Part shown: in pieces, positions 1 to 8,938 of the stretch
Layout of the letters: each line of letters begins with the position of its first letter
Position numbering within the stretch: position 1 is the stretch's first letter
Origin: Bacteroidota bacterium
Lineage (GTDB): Bacteria > Bacteroidota > Ignavibacteria > Kapaibacteriales > UBA2268
Length of the DNA stretch: 64,000 bases
Direction of reading: 5' to 3'
Assembly: GCA_004322215.1 (NCBI GenBank)
Contig: SCSM01000007.1
Coordinates: 124,001-188,000 of the forward strand
Translations under genes and position numbers: made by a program
The notes under the pieces: generated by a model
Databases searched by the model: none
The model's input: the letters and a program-made list of their open reading frames with translations, nothing else
Told to the model about the DNA's origin: nothing

Positions 1-79
1 TAGATATTAAAACTACAATTAATGTGATAACTATCAATTTGCTTTTCATATATCCTCCGTTATAATATTATTCTTTTTA

Positions 80-1474
80 TTATTTAGTTACAAAAAGTTT
101 AACAGTTTGAGTGTATCCATCTGTTTTTAAGGTACAGTAATAGACACCTGAAGGTAGGCCACTTGCATCAAAAGCTAAACTATTTGTACCTTGCTCTATG
201 AAAACATTATCAATTAATCTTTTAACTTCAATTCCCAGATTATTCGAAATAGAAATTGTAACACTTGATGGTTTATTAATTTTATATTTAATTTCTACAA
301 AGTTATGAGTTGGATTCGGAGATAAACTTAGAATTTGATTTGAAAAAGTTATTTTATCATCAACACCAACAAATAGTCTGTCTAATACAACAATAATATC
401 ATATTGAGGCTTTTCTTGATCATTTGAAAAAATAGAAATTTTCCCATAATTTAATCCCAAGGATGCTTTAGAATAATCAAAGGAAAAATTAACCGTTTTT
501 TCTGATTTGTAAGGGATTATTAATGTATCAGGATTTATATCTGTAATCCAATCCTTATCAGATATGATTTTAGTGATATTAAGATTTTCTAAACCAATAT
601 TTTTAAGGCTAATAGTACCTATTTCACTTAATGGAACATTATATTTAACTATTGTATTAATGAAATATGTTTCAGAGGAATTAAACCAATCAGTCCCATC
701 ATAAAGCCATGCTCTTCCAAAAGGGAACCACTTATTATATCCTAAAGTTGCAATAGTATCAATCATATTAAAAGATGCAACAAAATCCTTATCAACTTCA
801 ATGTTATTATTTGAAATATCTACTGTAAACCAGCCTTCATCTTTTGATGTTAAGATTTGAGATTCGAAAAGCCTAATACCCGGTTTATTATTTTTAAATT
901 CATAGATGCCAATTTTGAAATCTTGTTTTTTTGAACCACAATAAACCTGAACTTTTTGGATTTTACAAAGAGCGAGTGGGCTCATCAGCATACCCATTCT
1001 AGTATTTGGATACCAATAATGAAAACCATCTAATTCTCCACGGAATGGAGAAGTATCATAATACAACGTATCAAATTGAACTGGTCCTATGAAATTTAAT
1101 GTATCTTCGGATACAACAATTTTGGGAGAAGGATTGGCACCGGTAACTTTAATAAATCCTCCTAATGTTGTATGTTTACATGTAATTGGTATTGGATAAT
1201 CATCAGACATTATCTCAAATTCAGCAACAACATTATATGAACCTGAATCATTATAAGTATGAATTGGGTAATCTAATGAAGAAGTATAACCATCTCCGAA
1301 TTTCCAATATGAGGAAATAAGTGTACCACCGGTAATAATAGGTGTAAATTGTACACTAAGAGGTTCTGGTCCTTCCCTTGGAGTTGCTGAAATATCACAT
1401 TTTTGACAAAGAGCTATATTTGTCATAAAACCTAATAAAAAGAATGCTAATAAAGTAATTATACCCTTTTTCAT
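80..1474 (-). CDS. Secreted PKD-domain protein with T9SS sorting domain
   Basis: A 464-residue exported protein. I start it at the ATG at 1474 because a clear AGGAG lies just upstream and the protein then begins with a signal peptide (MKKG, hydrophobic LLAFFLLGF, cleavage near ALCQ); the frame stays open to 1555. A PKD fold follows at about residues 25-110 (WKFGDGYTSS and an HTY motif). The middle has Ig-like/ASPM-type segments. The last ~75 residues are a type A T9SS sorting domain (SPNPTHN, SGVYYCTL, ending VKLFVTK), so the protein should cross the outer membrane by T9SS. It is the last minus-strand gene of the cluster, 175 bases after the TPR-CHAT gene. Its specific role is unknown; adhesion or surface display is an inference from PKD families. 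Confidence 0.85.
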   Translation of the reverse strand: MKKGIITLLAFFLLGFMTNIALCQKCDISATPREGPEPLSVQFTPIITGGTLISSYWKFGDGYTSSLDYPIHTYNDSGSYNVVAEFEIMSDDYPIPITCKHTTLGGFIKVTGANPSPKIVVSEDTLNFIGPVQFDTLYYDTSPFRGELDGFHYWYPNTRMGMLMSPLALCKIQKVQVYCGSKKQDFKIGIYEFKNNKPGIRLFESQILTSKDEGWFTVDISNNNIEVDKDFVASFNMIDTIATLGYNKWFPFGRAWLYDGTDWFNSSETYFINTIVKYNVPLSEIGTISLKNIGLENLNITKIISDKDWITDINPDTLIIPYKSEKTVNFSFDYSKASLGLNYGKISIFSNDQEKPQYDIIVVLDRLFVGVDDKITFSNQILSLSPNPTHNFVEIKYKINKPSSVTISISNNLGIEVKRLIDNVFIEQGTNSLAFDASGLPSGVYYCTLKTDGYTQTVKLFVTK

Positions 1475-1649
1475 GATACTCTCCTTAATTAATTTTTTAA
1501 AATCTGTTACCTTGCCTTTAATATGTATGTTCCACAAAAGGGCATTATCTTGCATATAAATTTTAAAATATTTTTAAATGAGTATAATTATTTTATTCAA
1601 TCAATTATTATTATTCGATTTAAAGTAATCAAAATGATTTAAATATCTT

Positions 1650-4600
1650 TCAATGTTGACCCACTAAGATAAATGGAGCCCAAAGAAATGGATGCGAGAA
1701 AGATATACCGTTCTCCCTTGTTTTGATGAGCATCAGCTTTGCTTGTCTTAATGCTTCGGATTTTGAAAGTCCATTAATAATATTTTGATAAAAGTATTTC
1801 ATTATTGTTGAAGTTGTTTCATCTACACTCCATAAACTGACGAGTACTGATGTTGCACCGGAATATAGGAATGCTCTTGTCAAACCAATAAGACCTTCTC
1901 CTCTGCTTAGCTTTCCTAAACCTGTTTCACAAGCACTCAGAGTAACAAGGTCAGCATTTAATTGTAAATTATATACTTCATAAGTGTGTAGCAATCCGTC
2001 TTCCTGAAGACTGTCGTCCTGAGCCAAAGCTATTAGGGAATACATAGGCTGGATTTCGTCTGCTAATGCATGGGTTGATAAATAAATATATGGGTAATAT
2101 TTCGCATTTTCTTTGAATTTCTTTTCAGTTGCTTTTTTACCAATAAATATAGCTGAAGGTTTGACTATATTTGATACCTCAATAACATCTTTGTCTGATA
2201 ATTGCTTAAAAGCAAGACTTTTACTATTCTTCAAAAGAAAATTATATTTATCCTCGGATTCCTTTTCCTTTTTTAAATAGGGACCGAAGTCGGGACTTCC
2301 AAAAGCTAAGAGACTGTCTTGGTTTTGCTCTTTAAGTTTAATGGTTGAATCTTTTCTTAAAGTTAAAATACTTGCTGAAGGGACATAGGATAATGAATAT
2401 TTTTCTATTAGATAATGGAGGTTTTCGTATCTGGAAAAGATTATATTTTGATCATTTGTCTTTTCTTCTTTGTTTGTAACAAGTGCGTCGAATGGCAGAT
2501 AATGTAGAATGCCATCCGGCACGATAATAAGCTCTGTGTTTTGTGGTATAAATTTTTCAATAGGTTTAAATATTTTTTTGTAAAGTTTATTGGATTTCTC
2601 AACATCAAAATTTACGTCCGCCAGGTTGTTTATTTTACCTTCCTTGGCATCAATAAATGGCTGGCGGAATGCCATTACTAATTTTTCTATCTCATTCTGG
2701 TTTGTAGGTAATTTGATAAAATTGATTGTATCTTTCTTAATAATCCAGGCGGCAACAGTTGCATCACTAACATAATATTCAATTATGACATCTCCCTCAC
2801 TTATAGCATTTTCTTGTATATCTTTTAATTCAGGTGTTTTTGCATTTCCAGTAAGTTCTGCCCAATGAGGATGGTTCAGGCGGATTTCATCAATCAGGTT
2901 CTCAAGTACTGTTTTTGTGGTTTTCAGACTGTCATTTATTTCAGATATTATTTTTAAATCTTGTTTTTCAGATGCCTTTGATTTTTCATAGGCGAGCATT
3001 AAATTATAATTTCTCATTTTGAGTTCTGAATTTTTGTACTTTTCGTGCATTTGAGTTGGTATTCCCACATTATGAGTTAGTCTATCGGGAGACATCATAT
3101 CAAGGAAATTTCTCATTTTGAATCTTTGCAGATAACTGTATGCTTCCTCATGTCTTTTCATCTCTATTAAAAGCGAAATAATAGATTCATATTCTGAATA
3201 TTTTCCTTCCATAAATGATGTCTTATAAGTTTCAATTTCTAAGTTTTCTCTAACAGATTCAATTTCATTTATTGATTGTTGATAAAACTTTAATGCTTTA
3301 TCCATTTCTCTCTTTTCATAATAGACATTACCTAATTTATCGAATGATTGAGAAACCAAATGAAATGAATTTAATTCTTTACCAATCTCATTCGCCCTAT
3401 AATAATATTTTTGTGCAGGGTCCAATCTTTTATTACTAAAGTAATTGTCTCCAAGATTCATGTATATCTTACCTATCCATTTTTTAATCCCAATTTCTTT
3501 TGCAATTAAAAATGCTTTATTATACAAAGCCCTTGCTTTCGAATAGTTATCATTATTCTGGTAATAATTCGCGATAGCTATCAACGCAGACACCATTTCA
3601 TCTTTGTTACCGAATGATTCAGCGGAATCAAGTACCTCATTATAAATTATTAAAGCAGTAGAATCATCACCATCACGTTCTTTATTTACTCCTAAATTGA
3701 ATAAAATACTTAATATATAATCTTTATTTGAGATTGATTTAGCTATTTTATAAGCATCAAAGAAATAATCATTTGCTTCCTTAAATTTTCCAAGCTTACA
3801 ATAAACATTTCCGATATTTTGTCGAAATATGCATGAATAATCCAATATGTCAATTGAGTCTGAAATGTTTAAACATTTTTTTTGAATTTTTAAAGCTTCG
3901 ATGTAGTTCCCTTGTTCTTCAAAAATGTTGGCTAAATTTATTTTGTGGCGAATTACACCTCTTAAATCACTAGTTTTAGTGTCCTCGATGATTGCCTGAT
4001 TAATATAACTTAATGCCTTTGGAATATCACCCCATATCTTGTAAATTAAACCAATGTTGCCAAGAAGTGTCCCCTTCGATAGCTTAAGGTTTAAGCTGTC
4101 TGACATATATAATGCTCTTAGCAAGTAGTTTAAAGCAGTTGCATAATCACAAAGCCCAGTATATGCGTAACCAATTTTACCGAGTATCTGTGATTCAAGT
4201 ATTAATGATGGGATACTCCTTGCAATTCCCAAAGACTTCTGTAAGGAATCTAAGGCTATTCGGGCTTCTCCTTTAGCTCGATAAACTATAGCAATATTAT
4301 TTAATAAATCGCAAATACTTCTTTTATCGTTAGTAGTATAAATAATTTTCAAAGCTCTGTTATTATAAATCAATGCTTCATCGTAATTGGCAATATCACT
4401 AAGTGTAGCTCCCAAATTCAAACAACTTGTAAATACTTTCATCGAATCACCAAGTTCAATTGCCATTTTCAATGCTAATTTGGAATATTTAATACTTTCT
4501 TCATAACTGGATATATCTTTATAATCAGCACCTATATTTCCTATTATCATCCAAATATTATTGCTATCATTAATTTCTTTTGCGATATCGAATGCTTTAT

Positions 4601-5513
4601 TGTGAACAATTAAAGCAGAATCTGGTTTCCCAATGTCCTTAAGTGTATTTCCGATTCCATTTAGGATTCTGAATACTTCATTTTTTTTATTTATTCTTTC
4701 AGCTAATTTCAGAGATTTATCGTAATATTTTAAAGAACTATCAGGTTTACCGATATCCTTAAATGTGTTACCGACATTGCAGGTCATACCTATCTGGTTT
4801 TCTAAATCATTTAATTTTTCAGAAATGTCCTTCCCTATATCCCACACTTCTAATGCTTTTTCATATTCATGAAAGTTTTTATGATATAACACACCTATTA
4901 AATAATATGCATAAGGTATTTCCGGATTAATTTTCAGAGAGCGTTCAAACGATTTAATAGCTTTGTTAGTTTCCTTCATTTTTCTATATATGCAGCCTAA
5001 TCCATAAAATGCAGCTGAATTTGATGAATCGTCTTGAATCTCTTTATTTATTAAATTCAATATATTTTCTAAATCAACTTTTTTTTGAAAATCTTCAACA
5101 AGGTGAAAATAGGCAGTCTCGAAGCGAGGAATTAGTTCCAAGCATTTATTGTAATTGGTAATAGCAGAATCATATTTCTTTTGAAATTTGTATAGTAAAC
5201 CTTTTGTAAAGTATAAGTATCCATTTTTGGAATGAAAATTCAAAATCGAATCAATAATATTCATCCCCTTCTTAAATTGTTTTGAATCTCTGAAAGTTAG
5301 TGCAATAGATTCATATATATAAGGAAAATCAGGATATTTGTCTATTATATTCATACCTGATGAGATAGCTTCATCATATTTTTCTGAATAGGAGCTTCTT
5401 AGAAAATCAAGATATTCCTCTTTTAGCTGACATTTGCAAACTGTGTAATTTTGAATAAGGAAAAGAATTGTCAAAAATGTCCAAATGAGAATGTTTTTTC
5501 TTTTAACAAGCAT
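1650..5513 (-). CDS. Exported TPR-CHAT caspase-like protease
   Basis: 1287 residues. An N-terminal signal peptide (LIWTFLTILFLIQ) is followed by TPR repeats of about 40 residues from ~35 to ~780, a helical linker, and a C-terminal CHAT domain (~960-1287). The CHAT catalytic pair is intact: His in LSTHALAD (about residue 1148) and Cys in LSACETG (about 1195), with the typical RGEGLIGLTRAF and SLW-V motifs after it. CHAT domains are clan CD (caspase-like) cysteine peptidases, and TPRs usually bind the partner or trigger. There is no T9SS tail, so a periplasmic location is likely. ATG at 5513 follows a GGTGA ribosome site. It is the second CHAT protease of the cluster and diverges strongly from the one at 8939-12316. 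Substrate unknown. Confidence 0.9.
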   Translation of the reverse strand: MLVKRKNILIWTFLTILFLIQNYTVCKCQLKEEYLDFLRSSYSEKYDEAISSGMNIIDKYPDFPYIYESIALTFRDSKQFKKGMNIIDSILNFHSKNGYLYFTKGLLYKFQKKYDSAITNYNKCLELIPRFETAYFHLVEDFQKKVDLENILNLINKEIQDDSSNSAAFYGLGCIYRKMKETNKAIKSFERSLKINPEIPYAYYLIGVLYHKNFHEYEKALEVWDIGKDISEKLNDLENQIGMTCNVGNTFKDIGKPDSSLKYYDKSLKLAERINKKNEVFRILNGIGNTLKDIGKPDSALIVHNKAFDIAKEINDSNNIWMIIGNIGADYKDISSYEESIKYSKLALKMAIELGDSMKVFTSCLNLGATLSDIANYDEALIYNNRALKIIYTTNDKRSICDLLNNIAIVYRAKGEARIALDSLQKSLGIARSIPSLILESQILGKIGYAYTGLCDYATALNYLLRALYMSDSLNLKLSKGTLLGNIGLIYKIWGDIPKALSYINQAIIEDTKTSDLRGVIRHKINLANIFEEQGNYIEALKIQKKCLNISDSIDILDYSCIFRQNIGNVYCKLGKFKEANDYFFDAYKIAKSISNKDYILSILFNLGVNKERDGDDSTALIIYNEVLDSAESFGNKDEMVSALIAIANYYQNNDNYSKARALYNKAFLIAKEIGIKKWIGKIYMNLGDNYFSNKRLDPAQKYYYRANEIGKELNSFHLVSQSFDKLGNVYYEKREMDKALKFYQQSINEIESVRENLEIETYKTSFMEGKYSEYESIISLLIEMKRHEEAYSYLQRFKMRNFLDMMSPDRLTHNVGIPTQMHEKYKNSELKMRNYNLMLAYEKSKASEKQDLKIISEINDSLKTTKTVLENLIDEIRLNHPHWAELTGNAKTPELKDIQENAISEGDVIIEYYVSDATVAAWIIKKDTINFIKLPTNQNEIEKLVMAFRQPFIDAKEGKINNLADVNFDVEKSNKLYKKIFKPIEKFIPQNTELIIVPDGILHYLPFDALVTNKEEKTNDQNIIFSRYENLHYLIEKYSLSYVPSASILTLRKDSTIKLKEQNQDSLLAFGSPDFGPYLKKEKESEDKYNFLLKNSKSLAFKQLSDKDVIEVSNIVKPSAIFIGKKATEKKFKENAKYYPYIYLSTHALADEIQPMYSLIALAQDDSLQEDGLLHTYEVYNLQLNADLVTLSACETGLGKLSRGEGLIGLTRAFLYSGATSVLVSLWSVDETTSTIMKYFYQNIINGLSKSEALRQAKLMLIKTRENGISFSHPFLWAPFILVGQH

Positions 5514-5909
5514 ATTTTCACCATGTAAATTTTAAAAAAGTCTTTGAAAAATTCTATAATTATTTAAAAGACAATCCCGCAGCAGAAAACTTTATATATA
5601 TAAGATTGAAAGAGTTTAAATATACTCCGACAAAATCCGAATTATTGAAATTGTGAAAAATATTTCAAAGATAGAATATTTTTCTTCTATACTGCTTTTG
5701 CTGGATATTATACCAGCACTTATATTATAGAACTTTGTTTCAGGTGAAATTAAATAAGTAATTATATTTATTGAAATAATGTAAATATAATTTTAGACCC
5801 AACTGTAAACCAAAATATGAAATTTTATTATACTTTTCAAAATTCCATTTTCATTTGAAGCATCACAAGCTCAAAATACTTTGAAAAGATGTAGTGATAA
5901 TTGCTTATC
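5514..5909. other. Gene-free spacer of about 400 bases
   Basis: AT-rich DNA between the 116-residue gene and the second TPR-CHAT gene, both on the minus strand. I see no ORF with a ribosome site, no convincing terminator hairpin and no repeat. It is long enough to hold an independent promoter for the downstream protease gene, but I cannot point to one. Confidence 0.5.
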
Positions 5910-6260
5910 TTAGTTTTCGACTTTTTGCGGTAAATCAGAATTTTCATGCTCTTGCAACCACAAATTTATTGCCTCTCTTTCGTATGCTTCCCCATCCTCA
6001 GCGGGTTCAATTCTAATAAATTCGAATTTGTAATCAGAAAAGGGAGAAAAAATAATATTAAGAAAAGCTAATTGTATCTCTGTCCCACTTTTTTCAAAGT
6101 TGATTCGGTAAAATTCTTCCTCATATCCTTTTGAAAAAAGAGTGAAAGCAAAACGACAACCTGTTAAACCTTCACTTGCATAAGCTCCACTATAAAGTTC
6201 TTCACTTAAGTTTTTCAACTTACTTTCAGTTGATTCTGTTTTTTTTACATAAATATACAT
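5910..6260 (-). CDS. Small hypothetical protein (116 aa)
   Basis: A 116-residue soluble protein with no signal peptide or membrane segment. ATG at 6260 follows AAAGG at a normal distance. It contains a predicted alternation of beta-strands (CRFAFTLF, IQLAFLNIIF, YKFEFIRIEP) and an acidic C-terminus. I do not recognise a family. It lies 46 bases after the 227-residue gene and shares its direction, so it is probably co-transcribed with the other small cytoplasmic proteins between the two CHAT protease genes. Confidence 0.7.
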   Translation of the reverse strand: MYIYVKKTESTESKLKNLSEELYSGAYASEGLTGCRFAFTLFSKGYEEEFYRINFEKSGTEIQLAFLNIIFSPFSDYKFEFIRIEPAEDGEAYEREAINLWLQEHENSDLPQKVEN

Positions 6261-6306
6261 ATCAATACCTTTAAATTTTGAATAATTTATTATAATAAAA
6301 CATATT

Positions 6307-6990
6307 TCAAGTTTTTGAAGCTTTTAAATTGTTAACTTTTTCTAATGAACATTTTTTCAAATCATTCAAATTTTTTGCTTTTTTTACATCTATTTCTGTA
6401 CAAAAGAAATTAATTATGGAATTCATTAGTACTTCTTTTTCAACATCCTCAATAATTACAACTTTTTCATCAGCAGAATAAAGCTCAAAGAAAGGATAGA
6501 CAGTCTCTTCATAAATCAATTTTGCTATTGCACCTTCATTTGCTTTTCCAACTTCCGAAATATTAATAAGAAATTTTTGTAATTCTTGAGGGGTAGCTCC
6601 AAAACCGAATGCATTTCCAGTAATCCCTAAAGCTGTTTGAAGTAATCCGATTTTAAAGGCAAATTCCATTCCTTCTTCTCGATTTAAACCATCAGGTGGA
6701 AAGGTACACATCCAACCTTCTTTAACTCTTTTAAGAACAACTTTCCTAGGATCAAAGTAACCAATTCTTTCAGTTCCTACATTTGATTTATATAAGCCCT
6801 CCTTAACATAAGATTGACCTACAATATAATCAAGGTTGATAGTTCCAATAATCTTTTCTTCATCAACTGTTTTTTCAGTATCGTCCTTTTTTCCAATTTC
6901 AATTTTCTCATTAGCTTTGTTAAGATTCTCTTCTTTCCCTTGATAATTGCTTACCTTTTGCTTCTTCTTAAATAAATTTTTTAAAAACAT
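6307..6990 (-). CDS. Hypothetical cytoplasmic protein (227 aa)
   Basis: Family not recognised. I place the start at the ATG at 6990 (protein begins MFLKNLFKKKQK) because AAAGGTGA lies just before it. A longer frame to 7071 would overlap the upstream Zn-ribbon gene and lacks such a site. The N-terminus is basic, followed by a Lys/Glu-rich linker of about 45 residues and then a compact domain (~50-215) with motifs FPPDGLNREEG and GFGATPQELQKFL. No signal peptide. It is one of four co-directional cytoplasmic genes between the two exported CHAT proteases. Confidence 0.7.
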   Translation of the reverse strand: MFLKNLFKKKQKVSNYQGKEENLNKANEKIEIGKKDDTEKTVDEEKIIGTINLDYIVGQSYVKEGLYKSNVGTERIGYFDPRKVVLKRVKEGWMCTFPPDGLNREEGMEFAFKIGLLQTALGITGNAFGFGATPQELQKFLINISEVGKANEGAIAKLIYEETVYPFFELYSADEKVVIIEDVEKEVLMNSIINFFCTEIDVKKAKNLNDLKKCSLEKVNNLKASKT

Positions 6991-7024
6991 ATTTTCACCT
7001 TTGAATATTAATAAAATTATTCTA

Positions 7025-7237
7025 TTACTTATCTGCCGGCCCTTCAAAGAGCGTTTTAGCTGATTTTCCACATTTAGGACACGGAGTTTCTAATCTGAAA
7101 TCATTCCATGGATTATGCTCAATGCAAAAAACATGGCCACAGTTAAAACATTTAGCGCCGACCATTTTACTAAGTCGCATTGACTCATTATTAAAATGAG
7201 CTTCAAAATTCTTATTGCAAATATTACAAGTATACAT
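7025..7237 (-). CDS. Small zinc-finger protein (70 aa)
   Basis: A 70-residue protein rich in paired cysteines: C4/C7, C30/C33, C38/H41 and C53/C56. This fits two zinc sites, like a small RING or treble-clef double ribbon. A strong AGGAGG precedes the ATG at 7237. It ends 34 bases before the start of the next gene, so the two are probably translated together. Such small Zn proteins often bind nucleic acid or act as adaptor proteins; its role here is unknown. Confidence 0.75.
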   Translation of the reverse strand: MYTCNICNKNFEAHFNNESMRLSKMVGAKCFNCGHVFCIEHNPWNDFRLETPCPKCGKSAKTLFEGPADK

Positions 7238-7481
7238 GACTTTTTCCTCCTATAATATTAATGAAAATAATTAAATGTATAATTTTTTACATTACTATCA
7301 TATACCCTATATATCTAGTTACTTTAAAAATAGTTACCATTTTTCCTCTTTAAATTTAAATTAAATATTTCTTTTATTTGATTTTGAACCCATTCAATCC
7401 ACATTAATTTATTATAACCAAAATCCTAAATTTGACATAATTACAAACTTCCTTTTATTAATAATAATAACTTTATTTTAT

Positions 7482-8837
7482 TTAATCCTTGATACAGCGA
7501 ATAGACAATCCAGAAGCTTTATCAATCATGCTCATCCACAGGTTAGGGTTATTATAATTCAAAGACCAAATCCATGAATTTGTGCTATTAGGTTCAGGTG
7601 TGGTTGACCAAAACTCACAGTTTTCTCCTAAGGAATAAAATTCACCCCCAAAAAATACATACTTTGTATAATTTTCAATAAGAGCCTTGACACTACGGTA
7701 TCCGCCAGGTATTGCTGAGAATCCTGTTAAATTTGTTGCACCTTCATTTGGGAAAGACCAAATACCATCCCCCTTTTCTTTATTTCCAACACTTTTTAAA
7801 ATTCCTCCTACTTCTTTATTTGAAGAGGCTAAATAATTACATAACACTTTCCATTCTTCATGTGATGGAATATGCCAACCTATAGGTGCCAATCCTCTGG
7901 AGTCATTTACAGCATACCAGTTATATAACCTTCCATAAATTTCTCCGAAAGCAGGATCATTATTGTAATAACACCAAGCCCCAATTTTTAAGTTTGTCCA
8001 TTCTTCTGTATTTGAAACTTGTGGAATTCGTTCACCATTCCTATAATGGTCTATATTGAGGTTTTTCTTCATCCAGACTTGATTTCCGATAGTAATCAAT
8101 TCAAATTCCTTGTTGTTTTGTTGCACTTCTTCTTTAGGTACCTTTTTCCAAAATTGCCACCAAGCCTTTTTGGGAAAATTTCTCTTTTCTTCTATTAATG
8201 TTTGAATAGATTTAGTGTTAGTTTTCTGAAGTGTATTAATAGCATTTTCACATGCAATTTTCACTTCATCAACTTGTTCAACTCTGAGCTGTTTCTGGAG
8301 GGCTTCAACTGCTTGAACGTTATTAAATCCATACTTTCCTAAAATTTTAGCTGCTATCGCTCTTTTTTCAGGTGTTTCTCCTAAAGGAAGAAAAATATTT
8401 ATTACCTCATCAATTGTTTCTGGTGCATAAATCCATCCTGTTTCATTACAAAGATCCTCATCAACTCGTGACCATTTTTTAGTAACAAATCTACCTTGTT
8501 CATCCACTCCTCCAATTTGAACGAGTGGTTGATAACCTCCTGTCATATTTGTAACCTGACCCTCTATAAAACGGTTTTTAAGAGGTAAAAGCCCTTTATC
8601 TGTAGCTAAACTCATCACCTCCTTAATATACATAATGTTTGAATAAATTAGAGTATATGCAGAAATACAGAAATGATTTGCTTGACCCCTAATTGTTTCT
8701 GCTGTATCTCCATCAAAGATAGTAGTTGCTGGAATTTTTTCACCTCTACAATGACTCATAAATATCTTGTAAGCCTTGTATCCATAAAAACCTCCTTCAA
8801 GATCATCGATATCAAATAAAATTCCAATTTCAAACAA
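7482..8837 (-). CDS. Cytoplasmic fusion: unknown N-domain, HEAT-like helices, Fib_succ_major domain
   Basis: 451 residues. The start appears to be TTG at 8837, placed behind AAAAGGTGAAAC; no in-frame ATG lies close. There is no signal peptide. Residues ~1-150 are an unrecognised domain (GGFYGYKAYKIFM). Residues ~155-205 look like HEAT-type helices (AIAAKILGKYG, QAVEALQKQL). A basic Trp-rich linker (KKAWWQFWKK) follows, then from ~247 to the end a Fibrobacter succinogenes major paralogous domain (QVWMKKNLNID, YGRLYNWYAVND, FWSTTPE, SIRCIKD), a C-type-lectin/FGE-like fold. These domains are usually on exported proteins, so an apparently cytoplasmic copy is odd. The same domain occurs on the lipoprotein at 52678-53637. 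Confidence 0.8.
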   Translation of the reverse strand: MFEIGILFDIDDLEGGFYGYKAYKIFMSHCRGEKIPATTIFDGDTAETIRGQANHFCISAYTLIYSNIMYIKEVMSLATDKGLLPLKNRFIEGQVTNMTGGYQPLVQIGGVDEQGRFVTKKWSRVDEDLCNETGWIYAPETIDEVINIFLPLGETPEKRAIAAKILGKYGFNNVQAVEALQKQLRVEQVDEVKIACENAINTLQKTNTKSIQTLIEEKRNFPKKAWWQFWKKVPKEEVQQNNKEFELITIGNQVWMKKNLNIDHYRNGERIPQVSNTEEWTNLKIGAWCYYNNDPAFGEIYGRLYNWYAVNDSRGLAPIGWHIPSHEEWKVLCNYLASSNKEVGGILKSVGNKEKGDGIWSFPNEGATNLTGFSAIPGGYRSVKALIENYTKYVFFGGEFYSLGENCEFWSTTPEPNSTNSWIWSLNYNNPNLWMSMIDKASGLSIRCIKD

Positions 8838-8938
8838 TGTTTCACCTTTTAATATCTAAAAAATCATTATTTCACATACTTTATAACAGTTTCGTTATAA
8901 ACAATTCTCTTTGAATACATTTTTAAAATTTTTTAAAT

